DNA of 64,000 bases from Pseudomonadota bacterium (GTDB lineage Bacteria > Pseudomonadota > Alphaproteobacteria > Rhodobacterales > Rhodobacteraceae). The stretch covers positions 1,330,226 to 1,394,225 of the forward strand of contig JBCAYL010000001.1 of assembly GCA_038533575.1 (NCBI GenBank). Reading direction: 5' to 3'. Positions 33,165 through 41,316 of this stretch are shown here, piece by piece (position 1 is the stretch's first letter; each line of letters opens with the position of its first letter). The position numbers were made by a program, and so were the translations under genes. The notes beneath the pieces are model-generated. The model ran no database searches and was not told the DNA's origin. It saw only the letters and a list, made by a program, of their open reading frames with translations.

Positions 33165-34726
33165 ATGCGGAACACGCCGAAGCGTGTCTCCTCGATGGGT
33201 GCGTTCAGCGCCGCCCGCAGCGAAAGCGCAAGCACCTCGCGGCTCTTGCGCGGGTCGATGACGCCGTCGTCCCAGAGCCGGGCGGAGGCGTAAAGCGGGT
33301 GGGACTGCTCTTCAAATTGATCAATAACCGGTTGTTTATAAGCGGTTTCTTCCTCCTCCGACCACGTCCCGCCGCCACGCTCGATCGCATCGCGGCGCAC
33401 GGTCGCGAGGACGCCTGCCGCTTGCGGTCCGCCCATGACGGCGGTGCGGGAGGTGGGCCAGCTCCAGAGGAAGCGGGGCGAGTAGGCCCGGCCCGCCATG
33501 CCGTAATTCCCCGCCCCGAACGAGCCGCCGACGATGAGCGTGATCTTCGGGACCGAGGTGCAGGCCACGGCGGTCACCATCTTGGCGCCGTGGCGCGCGA
33601 TGCCCTCGTTCTCGTATTTCCGGCCGACCATGAAGCCGGTGATATTCTGCAGGAAAATCAGGGGGATACGCCGCTGCGAGCAGAGCTCGATGAAATGCGC
33701 GCCCTTCTGCGCGGCCTCGGAAAAGAGCACGCCATTGTTGGCCAGGATCCCGCAGGGCATGCCCTCGATCCGCGCGAAGCCGCAGACCAGCGTCTCGCCG
33801 AACCGCGCCTTGAATTCATCGAAGCCGTCACCGTCCACGATGCGGTCGATCACCTCGCGGATGTCGTAGGGCGTGCGTAGGTCGGCGGGGATGACGTCAA
33901 AGAGGTCATCCATGGTTTTGTGCGGTTTTGTGCAATCCGCGGAGACTGGCATCGCGTTTTGTACACCGTGATCCCCGAGGTTGCGCACCGCCTCCCGCAC
34001 AAGCGCAAGGGCGTGGGTGTCGTCCTCGGCCAGCGTGTCGACGACGCCCGAGACCTTCGCGTGGACCTCCCCGCCGCCCAGATCCTCGGCGCTCACGATC
34101 TCGCCAGTCGCGGCCTTCACGAGGGGCGGCCCGGCGAGGAAGATCGTCCCCTGCTCGCGCACGATGATGGAGACGTCGGCCATGGCGGGCACGTAAGCTC
34201 CGCCCGCGGTGCAGGAGCCGAGCACCGCCGCGATCTGCGGGATGCTCGCCGCGCTCATCCTCGCCTGATTGTAAAAGATGCGCCCGAAGTGGTCACGGTC
34301 CGGAAAGACCTCGTCCTGGTTGGGGAGGTTCGCGCCACCCGAATCCACAAGGTAGATGCAGGGCAGCCGGTTCTCTTCGGCGATCTCCTGGGCACGGAGG
34401 TGCTTTTTCACTGTCATCGGGTAGTAGGTGCCGCCCTTCACCGTGGCGTCGTTGGCCACGATCATGCAGAGCCGCCCGTGGACCGCACCAATCCCCGCCA
34501 CGACGCCCGCGCAGGGTGCCGCACCGTCATACATCCCGTGCGCCGCCGTGGCTCCCACCTCGAGGAAGGCCGCGCCAGGGTCGAGCACGGCGGCCACGCG
34601 ATCCCGCGGCAGCATCTTGCCCCGCGCCACGTGCCGCTCGCGCGCTTTTTCGCCGCCGCCGGCCGCAGCCGCCATGGCTGCCTCGGCCACTTGGGCGAGC
34701 GCCGCCTCGTGCGCCGCGCGGGTCAT
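33161..34726 (-). CDS. liuB: Methylcrotonyl-CoA carboxylase carboxyltransferase (beta) subunit
   Basis: A 521-residue acyl-CoA carboxyltransferase with N- and C-lobes of the crotonase-like fold. Motifs are [35 protein letters not shown] (an oxyanion-lobe signature typical of MCC beta), [13 protein letters not shown], and in the C-lobe [13 protein letters not shown] and [16 protein letters not shown]. It receives carboxybiotin from the alpha subunit and carboxylates 3-methylcrotonyl-CoA. The ATG at 34726 overlaps the stop of the preceding gene (ATGA). Confidence 0.94.
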   Translation of the reverse strand: MTRAAHEAALAQVAEAAMAAAAGGGEKARERHVARGKMLPRDRVAAVLDPGAAFLEVGATAAHGMYDGAAPCAGVVAGIGAVHGRLCMIVANDATVKGGTYYPMTVKKHLRAQEIAEENRLPCIYLVDSGGANLPNQDEVFPDRDHFGRIFYNQARMSAASIPQIAAVLGSCTAGGAYVPAMADVSIIVREQGTIFLAGPPLVKAATGEIVSAEDLGGGEVHAKVSGVVDTLAEDDTHALALVREAVRNLGDHGVQNAMPVSADCTKPHKTMDDLFDVIPADLRTPYDIREVIDRIVDGDGFDEFKARFGETLVCGFARIEGMPCGILANNGVLFSEAAQKGAHFIELCSQRRIPLIFLQNITGFMVGRKYENEGIARHGAKMVTAVACTSVPKITLIVGGSFGAGNYGMAGRAYSPRFLWSWPTSRTAVMGGPQAAGVLATVRRDAIERGGGTWSEEEETAYKQPVIDQFEEQSHPLYASARLWDDGVIDPRKSREVLALSLRAALNAPIEETRFGVFRM

Positions 34727-35214
34727 TCGAGGCCCGTCCCGCGCTGGAGGACAAGCGTCTGCCGCGCGGTCTCCTGCATCATGCAGGCGGCCGAGGCCGG
34801 GCCGCCGCCCGTTCCGCCGCCCCATTTCGCCCGCTCAAAGGCGCAGAGGCCGTCGCGATAGCCGATCCAGGCGCGCTGCATCTCGCGGATGGGCGCGACC
34901 ATGGGCGGCGTCCGCAGGCCGAACTCCTCGGCATCCGCCTCGATCTCCCCGGCCTCCGCGAGCAGCGCCTGGTAGGCCGTGTTGAGCTCCGCATCCCACC
35001 ATGCCCATTCGGCGGCGAGGCACCCGCCCATGCCCACCGTGGTCGTCCCGCCCTCGGTCATATCCATGCAGGCCGCGGCCGCGCGGCCCACGCAGAGGAG
35101 CTTTGCGTGCTCGCTCTCCTGCGCCGCGAGGCAGGCGGTGGTCGCGTCGATATCGAACACGAGGTCCTCGGCCATCACCGGGGCGGCGAGCAGGAGGAGC
35201 ACACTCCACTTCAC
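34723..35214 (-). CDS. LprI-like (DUF1311) exported protein
   Basis: A 163-residue exported protein. The signal peptide [14 protein letters not shown] precedes a helical, Cys-rich domain with [24 protein letters not shown]-like [19 protein letters not shown], and [20 protein letters not shown], the lysozyme-inhibitor LprI/DUF1311 pattern. Three or more Cys likely form disulfides in the periplasm. The GTG start at 35214 overlaps the flavodoxin-like gene's stop. Actual lysozyme inhibition is not assured. Confidence 0.8.
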   Translation of the reverse strand: MKWSVLLLLAAPVMAEDLVFDIDATTACLAAQESEHAKLLCVGRAAAACMDMTEGGTTTVGMGGCLAAEWAWWDAELNTAYQALLAEAGEIEADAEEFGLRTPPMVAPIREMQRAWIGYRDGLCAFERAKWGGGTGGGPASAACMMQETARQTLVLQRGTGLE

Positions 35215-35921
35215 GCGCGGTATTCCGGGTTCTCGAAGTCAAATCGCGCGCCCGCCTTCCAGGCTTCGCGATCATTGCCCTCGTTTGGGATGCCGTCCTT
35301 CAGCATCTTGGCGAGGTGCATCAGGTTCCACGTCATGATGGTGGTGTTGCGCTGGGTGAAATCGTTGTCGAAGCCCACGCGACCGCCCTGCCCGTCATCG
35401 TCACCGTAGGAGGGCCCCGGCCCCGCCTCGCCGATCCAGCCGGCATCGGCCTGCGGCGGTATCGTGTAGCCCAGATGCGAGAGCGCGTAACCGATGGTCA
35501 TCGCCGCGTGCTTGATGCCGTCCTCGTTGCCCGTGATGAGGCAGCCGCCCGTCTTGCCATAGTAGATCGACTGGTTCTTCTCGTTGAGCATGCCGGACAT
35601 GGCGTAGAGCCGCTCGATGAGGACACGGCAGACCGAGCTTTCCTCGCCGAGCCAGAGCGGCGTGCCCACGACGAGGATGTTGGCGGCCTTCACCGTTTCC
35701 CAGATCTCGGGCCAGTCGTCCTTTTCCCAGCCGTGATCCGTCATATCAGGATAGACCCCGGGCGGGACGTCATGGGCAAGCATGTGGACATGCTCCACGG
35801 CCACGCCGTGCTTTTCCATGATCGCGGCAGAGGCCTCGAGCAGCAGCCGCGTATGGCTGTCCTCGGCGCGCTTCTGCAGCGACGTGTTGATGAAGAGTGC
35901 CTTGAGCCCCTCAAAGCGCAT
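35211..35921 (-). CDS. Flavodoxin-fold NAD(P)H-dependent FMN reductase family protein
   Basis: A 236-residue flavodoxin-like protein. The N-terminal phosphate loop is FINTSLQKRAEDSHT. ILVVGTPLWLGEESSVCRVL is the isoalloxazine-binding segment, and KTGGCLITGNEDG follows. It probably binds FMN and reduces a quinone or similar acceptor. ATG 35921 is preferred because GGGGAGG is well spaced upstream; ATG 35939 overlaps the upstream stop as ATGA and is the alternative. It is one of the passenger genes of the liu operon. Confidence 0.83.
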   Translation of the reverse strand: MRFEGLKALFINTSLQKRAEDSHTRLLLEASAAIMEKHGVAVEHVHMLAHDVPPGVYPDMTDHGWEKDDWPEIWETVKAANILVVGTPLWLGEESSVCRVLIERLYAMSGMLNEKNQSIYYGKTGGCLITGNEDGIKHAAMTIGYALSHLGYTIPPQADAGWIGEAGPGPSYGDDDGQGGRVGFDNDFTQRNTTIMTWNLMHLAKMLKDGIPNEGNDREAWKAGARFDFENPEYRA

Positions 35922-35935
35922 GCCCGCCTCCCCTG

Positions 35936-36265
35936 TCATGCTTCGGGCACCTCGCCTTCGCGGGCGGCGTATTCCAGCCCCCCGCCCCGGTTGACGCCGT
36001 AGAGAAATGCAGCGCCGCCCCCCGGCGGTTCGCAACGGACCTCGACCCAGACGCGGCCCTGTTCGCCGGGCACGCCCACGCAATCCGTCACGGCGGCGCC
36101 GGGCCCGATGAGCGTGTCATGGTCGGTGATGTATTCGCCCGCGTAGTATTCGATGACCGCGCTCTCGGTGACGGCATCGCGCTCGATGCGGAGCTTGAGG
36201 CCGGTATAGCCCACGATGAGGATGAGCACGAACACCGGCGCGAAGTAGAGCCAGCGCGGCATCAC
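35936..36265 (-). CDS. Single-helix envelope protein of unknown function
   Basis: A 109-residue protein with one N-terminal hydrophobic helix (LYFAPVFVLILIVGYTGL), then a beta-rich soluble part with ESAVIEYYAGEYITDH, TDCVGVPGEQGRVWVEVRCEPP and a Gly-rich end. Two Cys may pair in the periplasm. The start is GTG 36265 (GTGA overlap) or ATG 36262 one codon later. I do not recognise a family. It lies within the liu operon. Confidence 0.68.
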   Translation of the reverse strand: MMPRWLYFAPVFVLILIVGYTGLKLRIERDAVTESAVIEYYAGEYITDHDTLIGPGAAVTDCVGVPGEQGRVWVEVRCEPPGGGAAFLYGVNRGGGLEYAAREGEVPEA

Positions 36266-36753
36266 CGGAGGCTCGACACTTCGTCATAGAGCCGCTCGAG
36301 ATCGCCCAGCGCCTGCCCGGCCGCGTCCGCGGCGCAGGCGGCGGCATCGCCTGTGCAGCTATGGGGGCTGAGCCAGCGGGCGGGCGTGGACAGGCGGCGC
36401 GCCTGAAGTGCAGGGAGCGCGTCGATGTCCACCCGGCGCAGCGCGCGCTCGATGTCGGCGCGCACGGTCGCGGCCTCCGAGGACCACCGGCCACTGAGAC
36501 CGTCGCGGCATTTCGTGCTCGCGCAATCCGCGAGCGCTGCGTCCCGGCACGCGGCCCGCGTCAGCGCCGTGGCTGTTTTCATGAGCCGCGGGTCACAATC
36601 GGGGCCGGTGCAGCGCTCGTGCGGGAAGCGCTCCGAGAACGTCGCCATGACGCGCGCCTCGTAGCCGTCCCCGAGGCACGCCTCGTATTTCGCCACGCCC
36701 GCCATGGCCGTGCCGGCCCAGAGGACGAGGCAGAGGACGGCCCCTCGGATCAC
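36262..36753 (-). CDS. Exported Cys-rich protein of unknown function
   Basis: A 163-residue exported protein. A signal peptide ([17 protein letters not shown]) precedes a mature part with eight Cys ([43 protein letters not shown]). The spacing suggests several disulfides. The GTG start at 36753 overlaps the isovaleryl-CoA dehydrogenase stop, so it is coupled directly to that gene. It may be distantly like the LprI-type protein downstream, but I cannot assign a family. Confidence 0.7.
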   Translation of the reverse strand: MIRGAVLCLVLWAGTAMAGVAKYEACLGDGYEARVMATFSERFPHERCTGPDCDPRLMKTATALTRAACRDAALADCASTKCRDGLSGRWSSEAATVRADIERALRRVDIDALPALQARRLSTPARWLSPHSCTGDAAACAADAAGQALGDLERLYDEVSSLR

Positions 36754-37913
36754 GCCATGGCTCCCACGAGCTCACGGCCCACGAGCATCCGGCGGATCTC
36801 GGACGTACCCGCGCCGATCTCCATCAGCTTGGCGTCGCGGAAGATGCGCGCGACGGGCGCGTCATTGAGAAAGCCCGCGCCGCCCATGGCCTGGATCGCC
36901 TGATGGGCCTGTTTCATCGCCTCCTCGGAGGCGTAAAGGCAGCAGGCGGCGGCGTCCTGCCGCGTCACCTCCCCCCGGTCGCAAGCCTTGGCGACCTCGT
37001 AGACGTAGGCCCGGGCGGAATTCATGGCGGTGTACATATCCGCGATCTTGCCCTGCATGAGCTGGAAGTTTCCGATGGGCTGGCCGAACTGCTTGCGCTC
37101 GGAGACGTACGGCATGACCTCGTCGAGGCAGGCGGCCATGATGCCGAGCCCGATCCCCGCGAGCACGACGCGCTCGTAATCGAGGCCGGACATGAGGACC
37201 TGCACGCCCTTCCCTTCCTCGCCCAAGACGTTCTCGAAGGGGACTTCCACGTCATCGAAGATGAGCTCGCCCGTATTCGAGCCGCGCATGCCAAGCTTGT
37301 CGAAATGGGGCGAGGTGGAGAAGCCCGTCATCTCTTTCTCGATGAGGAAGGCGGTGATGCCCTTGGAGCCGCCATCGGGATCCGTCTTGGCGTAGACGAC
37401 GAGGGTGTCGGCGTCCGGCCCGTTGGTGATCCAGTATTTGGTGCCGTTCAGGCGGTAATGGTCGTTCCGCTTCTCGGCGGCGAGCTTCATGGAGACGACG
37501 TCGGAGCCCGCCCCGGCCTCGGACATCGCGAGCGCGCCGACATGTTCGCCGGAGACGAGCTTGGGCAGGTATTTCGCCTTCTGCTCGTCAGTGCCGTTCA
37601 GCTTGATCTGGTTCACGCAGAGGTTCGAATGGGCGCCGTAGGAAAGCGAGACCGAGGCCGAGGCCCGCGCGATCTCCTCGATGACGAGCGTATGGTCGAG
37701 ATATCCCATGGCCGCGCCGCCGTAATCCTCGCCAACGGTGATGCCGAGGAGGCCGAGATCGCCCATCTCCTTCCAGAGTTCCTTGGGGAAGTCGTTCGTC
37801 CTGTCGATTTCGGCGGCCAGGGGCTTCACCCGCTCCTGCGCCCAACGGTGGGCCACGTCGCGGATCGCCTCGGCGTCCTCATCGAAATCGAACCTCATGG
37901 AATGATGAAACAT
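36750..37913 (-). CDS. ivd: Isovaleryl-CoA dehydrogenase
   Basis: A 387-residue acyl-CoA dehydrogenase catalysing the first committed step of leucine degradation after the branched-chain ketoacid step. Signatures are [55 protein letters not shown] and [18 protein letters not shown], whose Glu is the catalytic base position specific to isovaleryl-CoA dehydrogenases. The C-terminus [20 protein letters not shown] and [14 protein letters not shown] is complete. ATG 37913 has GAGGAA upstream. It is the first gene of the liu operon, with a TetR-type palindrome 17 bases before its start. Confidence 0.94.
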   Translation of the reverse strand: MFHHSMRFDFDEDAEAIRDVAHRWAQERVKPLAAEIDRTNDFPKELWKEMGDLGLLGITVGEDYGGAAMGYLDHTLVIEEIARASASVSLSYGAHSNLCVNQIKLNGTDEQKAKYLPKLVSGEHVGALAMSEAGAGSDVVSMKLAAEKRNDHYRLNGTKYWITNGPDADTLVVYAKTDPDGGSKGITAFLIEKEMTGFSTSPHFDKLGMRGSNTGELIFDDVEVPFENVLGEEGKGVQVLMSGLDYERVVLAGIGLGIMAACLDEVMPYVSERKQFGQPIGNFQLMQGKIADMYTAMNSARAYVYEVAKACDRGEVTRQDAAACCLYASEEAMKQAHQAIQAMGGAGFLNDAPVARIFRDAKLMEIGAGTSEIRRMLVGRELVGAMA

Positions 37914-37929
37914 CGCTTCCTCGAATAAT

Positions 37930-37943
37930 TGAACACTCGTTCA
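37930..37943 (-). promoter_or_regulatory. Palindromic operator TGAAC-N4-GTTCA at the liu operon start
   Basis: TGAACACTCGTTCA is a perfect 5+5 palindrome, 17 bases upstream of the isovaleryl-CoA dehydrogenase ATG, inside the 64-base gap to the DegT gene. Its form suits a TetR-family repressor; leucine-catabolism regulons of proteobacteria are known to use MerR-type LiuR or TetR-type LiuQ regulators. No such regulator gene is in the window. Confidence 0.5.
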
Positions 37944-37977
37944 GAAAAGTAGCCCGCGGCCCCGCCCCTGTCCAGCG

Positions 37978-39168
37978 TTAGCGGCTCTGGTGCACGGCGC
38001 TGACCTCTTGGCGAATGATGCGCGCGATGAGGGCGCAATCCTCGAGGCTGAAGGTGAGCGGCAGGCGCATATCCATCACGGCCCGCAAGATGCGGTCCGT
38101 GGCTGGCATGGGCTCGGGGTCCGCGTAGCGCCAGCTCTGGTAGGTGGACGTGAAGGCCACGGGCTCCGGCGCGCCGAACCACTTGAGCTCGACCCCCCGC
38201 GCGGCACAGCGCGACACGACGGCACGGATCGCCTCGTCGGCCCAGTCGAGGAGCAGGAATTGGTAGGACGAGGCCACGAAGGCCTCCCGCTTCTCGCGCC
38301 GGATCCGCGTGAGGCCGGGGCACTCGGCGAGGCCGTCATCGACGGCGGCGTATCGCTCGTTCCAGCGCGCGCATTGCGCCTCGAGCCGCTTGAGCTGCGG
38401 GCGCAGGATCGCGGCACGGAGATTATCCATGCGGCCCGAGATATTGGGCATGTCGTACTTGATGCCCTCGAAGGCCTCGGGCGGCGGTGCGGCGCGATGC
38501 TTGCGATAGAGCATGTAGCTGCCCGAGAGCATGACAGCGCGCGCCATGATCTCCGCGTCATCGCTGACGATGAAGCCGCCCTCGCCGGAATTGACGTGCT
38601 TGTAGGTCTGCGTGGAATAGCAGCCCACATGGCCGTGGCGCCCGCTCCAGACGCCGTTCCACTGCGCGCCCATGGTATGCGCGCAATCCTCGATCACGAT
38701 GAGCCCCTCGCGGGCCGCGAGCTTCATCACCGCGTCCATGTCGCAGATATGGCCGCGCATGTGAGAGAGCATCAGCACCCGCGCCGCGCCCGCCTTGGCG
38801 GCGAGATCGGCAAGGTCGATCGTGAGCCCCTCCGTGACTCCCACGAAGACCGGATGCGCGCCCACGCTGGCGATGGCGCCGGGCACGGGCGCAAGCGTGA
38901 ACGCATTGGAGAGCACCGGGTCGCCGGGCTTCACGCCCGCGGCGCGGAGCGCACAGGACAGCGCGTATCCCCCCGAGGCCACGGCGAGGCAGTATTTCGC
39001 GTCCATCTGCGCGGCGAACTCTTCCTCGAGGCGCGCGGTCTCGGCCACCTCCCCCTCTGCCTCGTTGTAGCGGTGCAGCCGCCCGTGGCGCAGCACGTCG
39101 AGCGCCGCCACGATCCCCTCCTCGGGGATCGGTTCCTGCTGCGTGAAGCTGCCGGTGAAGGTCTCCAT
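37978..39168 (-). CDS. DegT/DnrJ/EryC1/StrS-type aminotransferase
   Basis: A 396-residue PLP-dependent protein of the sugar-aminotransferase group. The PLP Lys is in YSTQTYKHVNSGEGGF. VIEDCAHTMGAQWNG carries the Asp that contacts the pyridine nitrogen. SGGYALSCALRAAGVKPGDPV is the N-terminal substrate/cofactor segment. Typical roles are amination of keto sugars for surface polysaccharides. It is alone on its strand between the liu promoter and gph; no nucleotide-sugar genes adjoin it, so the pathway is unknown. Confidence 0.87.
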   Translation of the reverse strand: METFTGSFTQQEPIPEEGIVAALDVLRHGRLHRYNEAEGEVAETARLEEEFAAQMDAKYCLAVASGGYALSCALRAAGVKPGDPVLSNAFTLAPVPGAIASVGAHPVFVGVTEGLTIDLADLAAKAGAARVLMLSHMRGHICDMDAVMKLAAREGLIVIEDCAHTMGAQWNGVWSGRHGHVGCYSTQTYKHVNSGEGGFIVSDDAEIMARAVMLSGSYMLYRKHRAAPPPEAFEGIKYDMPNISGRMDNLRAAILRPQLKRLEAQCARWNERYAAVDDGLAECPGLTRIRREKREAFVASSYQFLLLDWADEAIRAVVSRCAARGVELKWFGAPEPVAFTSTYQSWRYADPEPMPATDRILRAVMDMRLPLTFSLEDCALIARIIRQEVSAVHQSR

Positions 39169-39200
39169 GGCAGGGAGCTAGGCGGCGCGCGCGGGCAACG

Positions 39201-39863
39201 TCAAGGGAGGAGCCGCGCGGCCAGGGCGGGAAGCGCGGCGTAATCATCGAGCCACGCATCGGGCGACATCTCCGCGCGGCTCTCTGCATCGGGGCTGAAG
39301 GAGACCGAGACCGATGGCACCCCCGCGGCCCGCGCTGTGCGTTCGTCGGTCATGCTGTCTCCCACGAGGAGCGCGCGCTTCGGGTCCCCGCCCACGCGCG
39401 CCACCGCCTCGAAGAAGGGCGCGGGGTCGGGCTTGCGCACGGGGAGCGTGTCAGCCCCGACGAGCGCGCCGAAGCGGTCCCGCACTCCGAGGGAGGTCAT
39501 GAGCGCCTCCGCGAGGCCCTCGGGCTTGTTGGTGCAGATCGCCACGCTGAAGCCCTCCGCGCGAAGGCGCTCCACGGCCTCGAGCGCCCCGGGATAGAGC
39601 ACCGTGTGATGATCGAGCGCCGCCGCGTAGTGCCGCAGGAGCTTGGGATATTCCGCCTCCACCGCCTCCGCGCCATGGCCCTCGACCCGCGAAAAGCCGA
39701 GCGCCAGCATGGCCTTACCGCCCCGGAGCGCCGTGCCCGCATCGCCCGCGTCCAGGAGCCTGCCCAGCCCCAGCCCCTCGAAGCAGGCATTCGCCGCCGC
39801 CAGGAGATCACCGCTCGTATCGGCGAGCGTGCCATCGAGATCAAAAATCACACTGCGCATCAT
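39201..39863 (-). CDS. gph: Phosphoglycolate phosphatase (HAD superfamily)
   Basis: A 220-residue HAD hydrolase. Motif I is VIFDLDGTLADT with the nucleophile Asp, motif II ICTNKP, motif III/IV KPDPAPFF and LLVGDSMTDERTARAAG. The helical cap and length fit Gph, which clears 2-phosphoglycolate from DNA repair and photorespiration-like chemistry. Other HAD sugar phosphatases look similar. The start is ATG 39863, with ATG 39860 equally possible. A perfect FNR-type box lies 67 bases upstream between this gene and glmU. Confidence 0.86.
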   Translation of the reverse strand: MMRSVIFDLDGTLADTSGDLLAAANACFEGLGLGRLLDAGDAGTALRGGKAMLALGFSRVEGHGAEAVEAEYPKLLRHYAAALDHHTVLYPGALEAVERLRAEGFSVAICTNKPEGLAEALMTSLGVRDRFGALVGADTLPVRKPDPAPFFEAVARVGGDPKRALLVGDSMTDERTARAAGVPSVSVSFSPDAESRAEMSPDAWLDDYAALPALAARLLP

Positions 39864-39929
39864 TCCGCCGAACCCCGTTTCACATCGACACGCAAAGTGA
39901 CGGCCAAATGCCTTGCGGCAAGGCCGCAT

Positions 39930-39943
39930 TTGATGGTTATCAA
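39930..39943. promoter_or_regulatory. Perfect FNR/FnrL-type box between gph and glmU
   Basis: TTGATGGTTATCAA matches TTGAT-N4-ATCAA exactly, with one more symmetrical base pair outside. Its centre is about 73 bases before the gph ATG and 33 before the glmU ATG. A -41.5 placement would start gph transcription near 39895. For glmU the box is too close for activation and would repress. A GCCTTG-CGG-CAAGGC hairpin lies beside it at 39910-39924. Confidence 0.6.
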
Positions 39944-39969
39944 AAAGAAAACAAAACCGAGGCCCGAGT

Positions 39970-41316
39970 ATGCCCACTGCACTCATCGTCCTGGCCGCCG
40001 GGCGCGGCACGCGGATGCAATCGGACCTGCCCAAGGTGCTCCACGAGATCGCGGGCGCGCCGCTTCTTGTCCATGCGCTCGACAGCGCCCGGGAGCTGGA
40101 GGCCGAGCAGAAGATCGTCGTCACCGGATCCGGCGCCGAGGCGGTGGAGGCCGCGGCGATGGCCCATGACGAGACCCTGACGTGTGTCCGCCAGACAGAG
40201 CAGCTCGGCACCGGGCATGCCGTGCTTCAGGCAAAGGAGGCCCTCGCGGGCCACGAGGGCCCCGCCTTCGTGCTCTACGGCGACACGCCCTTCGTGCGCC
40301 CCGAGACGCTGCGGGCCATGGCGGAGGCGCTCGAGGAGGCCAGCGTCGTTGTGCTCGGCTTCGAGGCCGCCGATCCCGGGCAATACGGGCGGCTCGTGAC
40401 GGAGGGCGACCGGCTCCTCCGGATCGTGGAATGGAAGGACGCCTCCGCGCAGGAACGCGCGATCACGCTCTGCAACAGCGGGCTTGTCGCCGCCGATGCC
40501 ACGCTCCTTTTCGAGCTTCTCGGCGAGGTGACGAACACCAACGCGGCGGGCGAGTACTACCTGACCGACCTGCCGGGGCTCGCCGGCCAGCGCGGGCTCG
40601 TCACCCGCGTCGTCACCTGCCCGGAGGAAGAGACGCTGGGGATCAATTCCCGGGCAGACCTCGCCGCCGCCACGGCCGCGTTCCAGGCACGGGCCCGGCG
40701 CGAGGCGCTGGAGGACGGTGCGCAACTCGACGCGCCCGACACTGTCTTTTTCGCCTTCGACACGGTGCTCGGCCGGGATTGCACGGTGGAGCCCAATGTC
40801 GTCTTCGGCCCTGGCGTGACCGTGGAGACCGGGGCCCGCATCCGTGCGTTCTCCCATCTCGAGGGGTGCCATGTCGCCCGCGGGGCCGTCGTGGGCCCCT
40901 ATGCCCGCCTCCGCCCCGGCGCGGAGCTCGCCGAGGACGTGCGCGTGGGCAACTTCGTGGAGGTGAAGGCCGCCGAGATCGGCGAAGGCGCCAAGATCAA
41001 TCACCTCTCCTATATCGGCGACGCGGCCATCGGCGCGGGCACGAATGTGGGCGCAGGCACCATCACGTGCAACTACGACGGCGTCATGAAGCACCGCACG
41101 GAGATCGGGAAAAACGCCTTCATCGGCTCGAACACGATGCTCGTGGCGCCGGTGACGGTGGGCGACGAGGCCATGACGGGCTCCGGCTCCGTCATCACGA
41201 AGGACGTCGCCGAGGGCGACCTCGCCGTGGCCCGCGCGCGGCAGGAGAACAAGCCCGGCCTCGCGCGGAGGCTGATGGCCAAACTGCGCGACATCAAGGC
41301 GAAGAAAGGCAAGTAA
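39970..41316 (+). CDS. glmU: Bifunctional UDP-GlcNAc pyrophosphorylase / glucosamine-1-phosphate acetyltransferase
   Basis: A 448-residue enzyme making UDP-N-acetylglucosamine for peptidoglycan and lipopolysaccharide. The N-terminal uridyltransferase has VLAAGRGTRMQSDLPKVLH and FVLYGDTPF. From about residue 250 is the left-handed beta-helix acetyltransferase with hexapeptide repeats and NYDGVMKHRTEIGKNAFIGS, containing the catalytic-region His. The length is normal. Its TAA is directly followed by the glmS ATG (TAAATG), so the two steps of amino-sugar synthesis are made together. Confidence 0.96.
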   Translation: MPTALIVLAAGRGTRMQSDLPKVLHEIAGAPLLVHALDSARELEAEQKIVVTGSGAEAVEAAAMAHDETLTCVRQTEQLGTGHAVLQAKEALAGHEGPAFVLYGDTPFVRPETLRAMAEALEEASVVVLGFEAADPGQYGRLVTEGDRLLRIVEWKDASAQERAITLCNSGLVAADATLLFELLGEVTNTNAAGEYYLTDLPGLAGQRGLVTRVVTCPEEETLGINSRADLAAATAAFQARARREALEDGAQLDAPDTVFFAFDTVLGRDCTVEPNVVFGPGVTVETGARIRAFSHLEGCHVARGAVVGPYARLRPGAELAEDVRVGNFVEVKAAEIGEGAKINHLSYIGDAAIGAGTNVGAGTITCNYDGVMKHRTEIGKNAFIGSNTMLVAPVTVGDEAMTGSGSVITKDVAEGDLAVARARQENKPGLARRLMAKLRDIKAKKGK

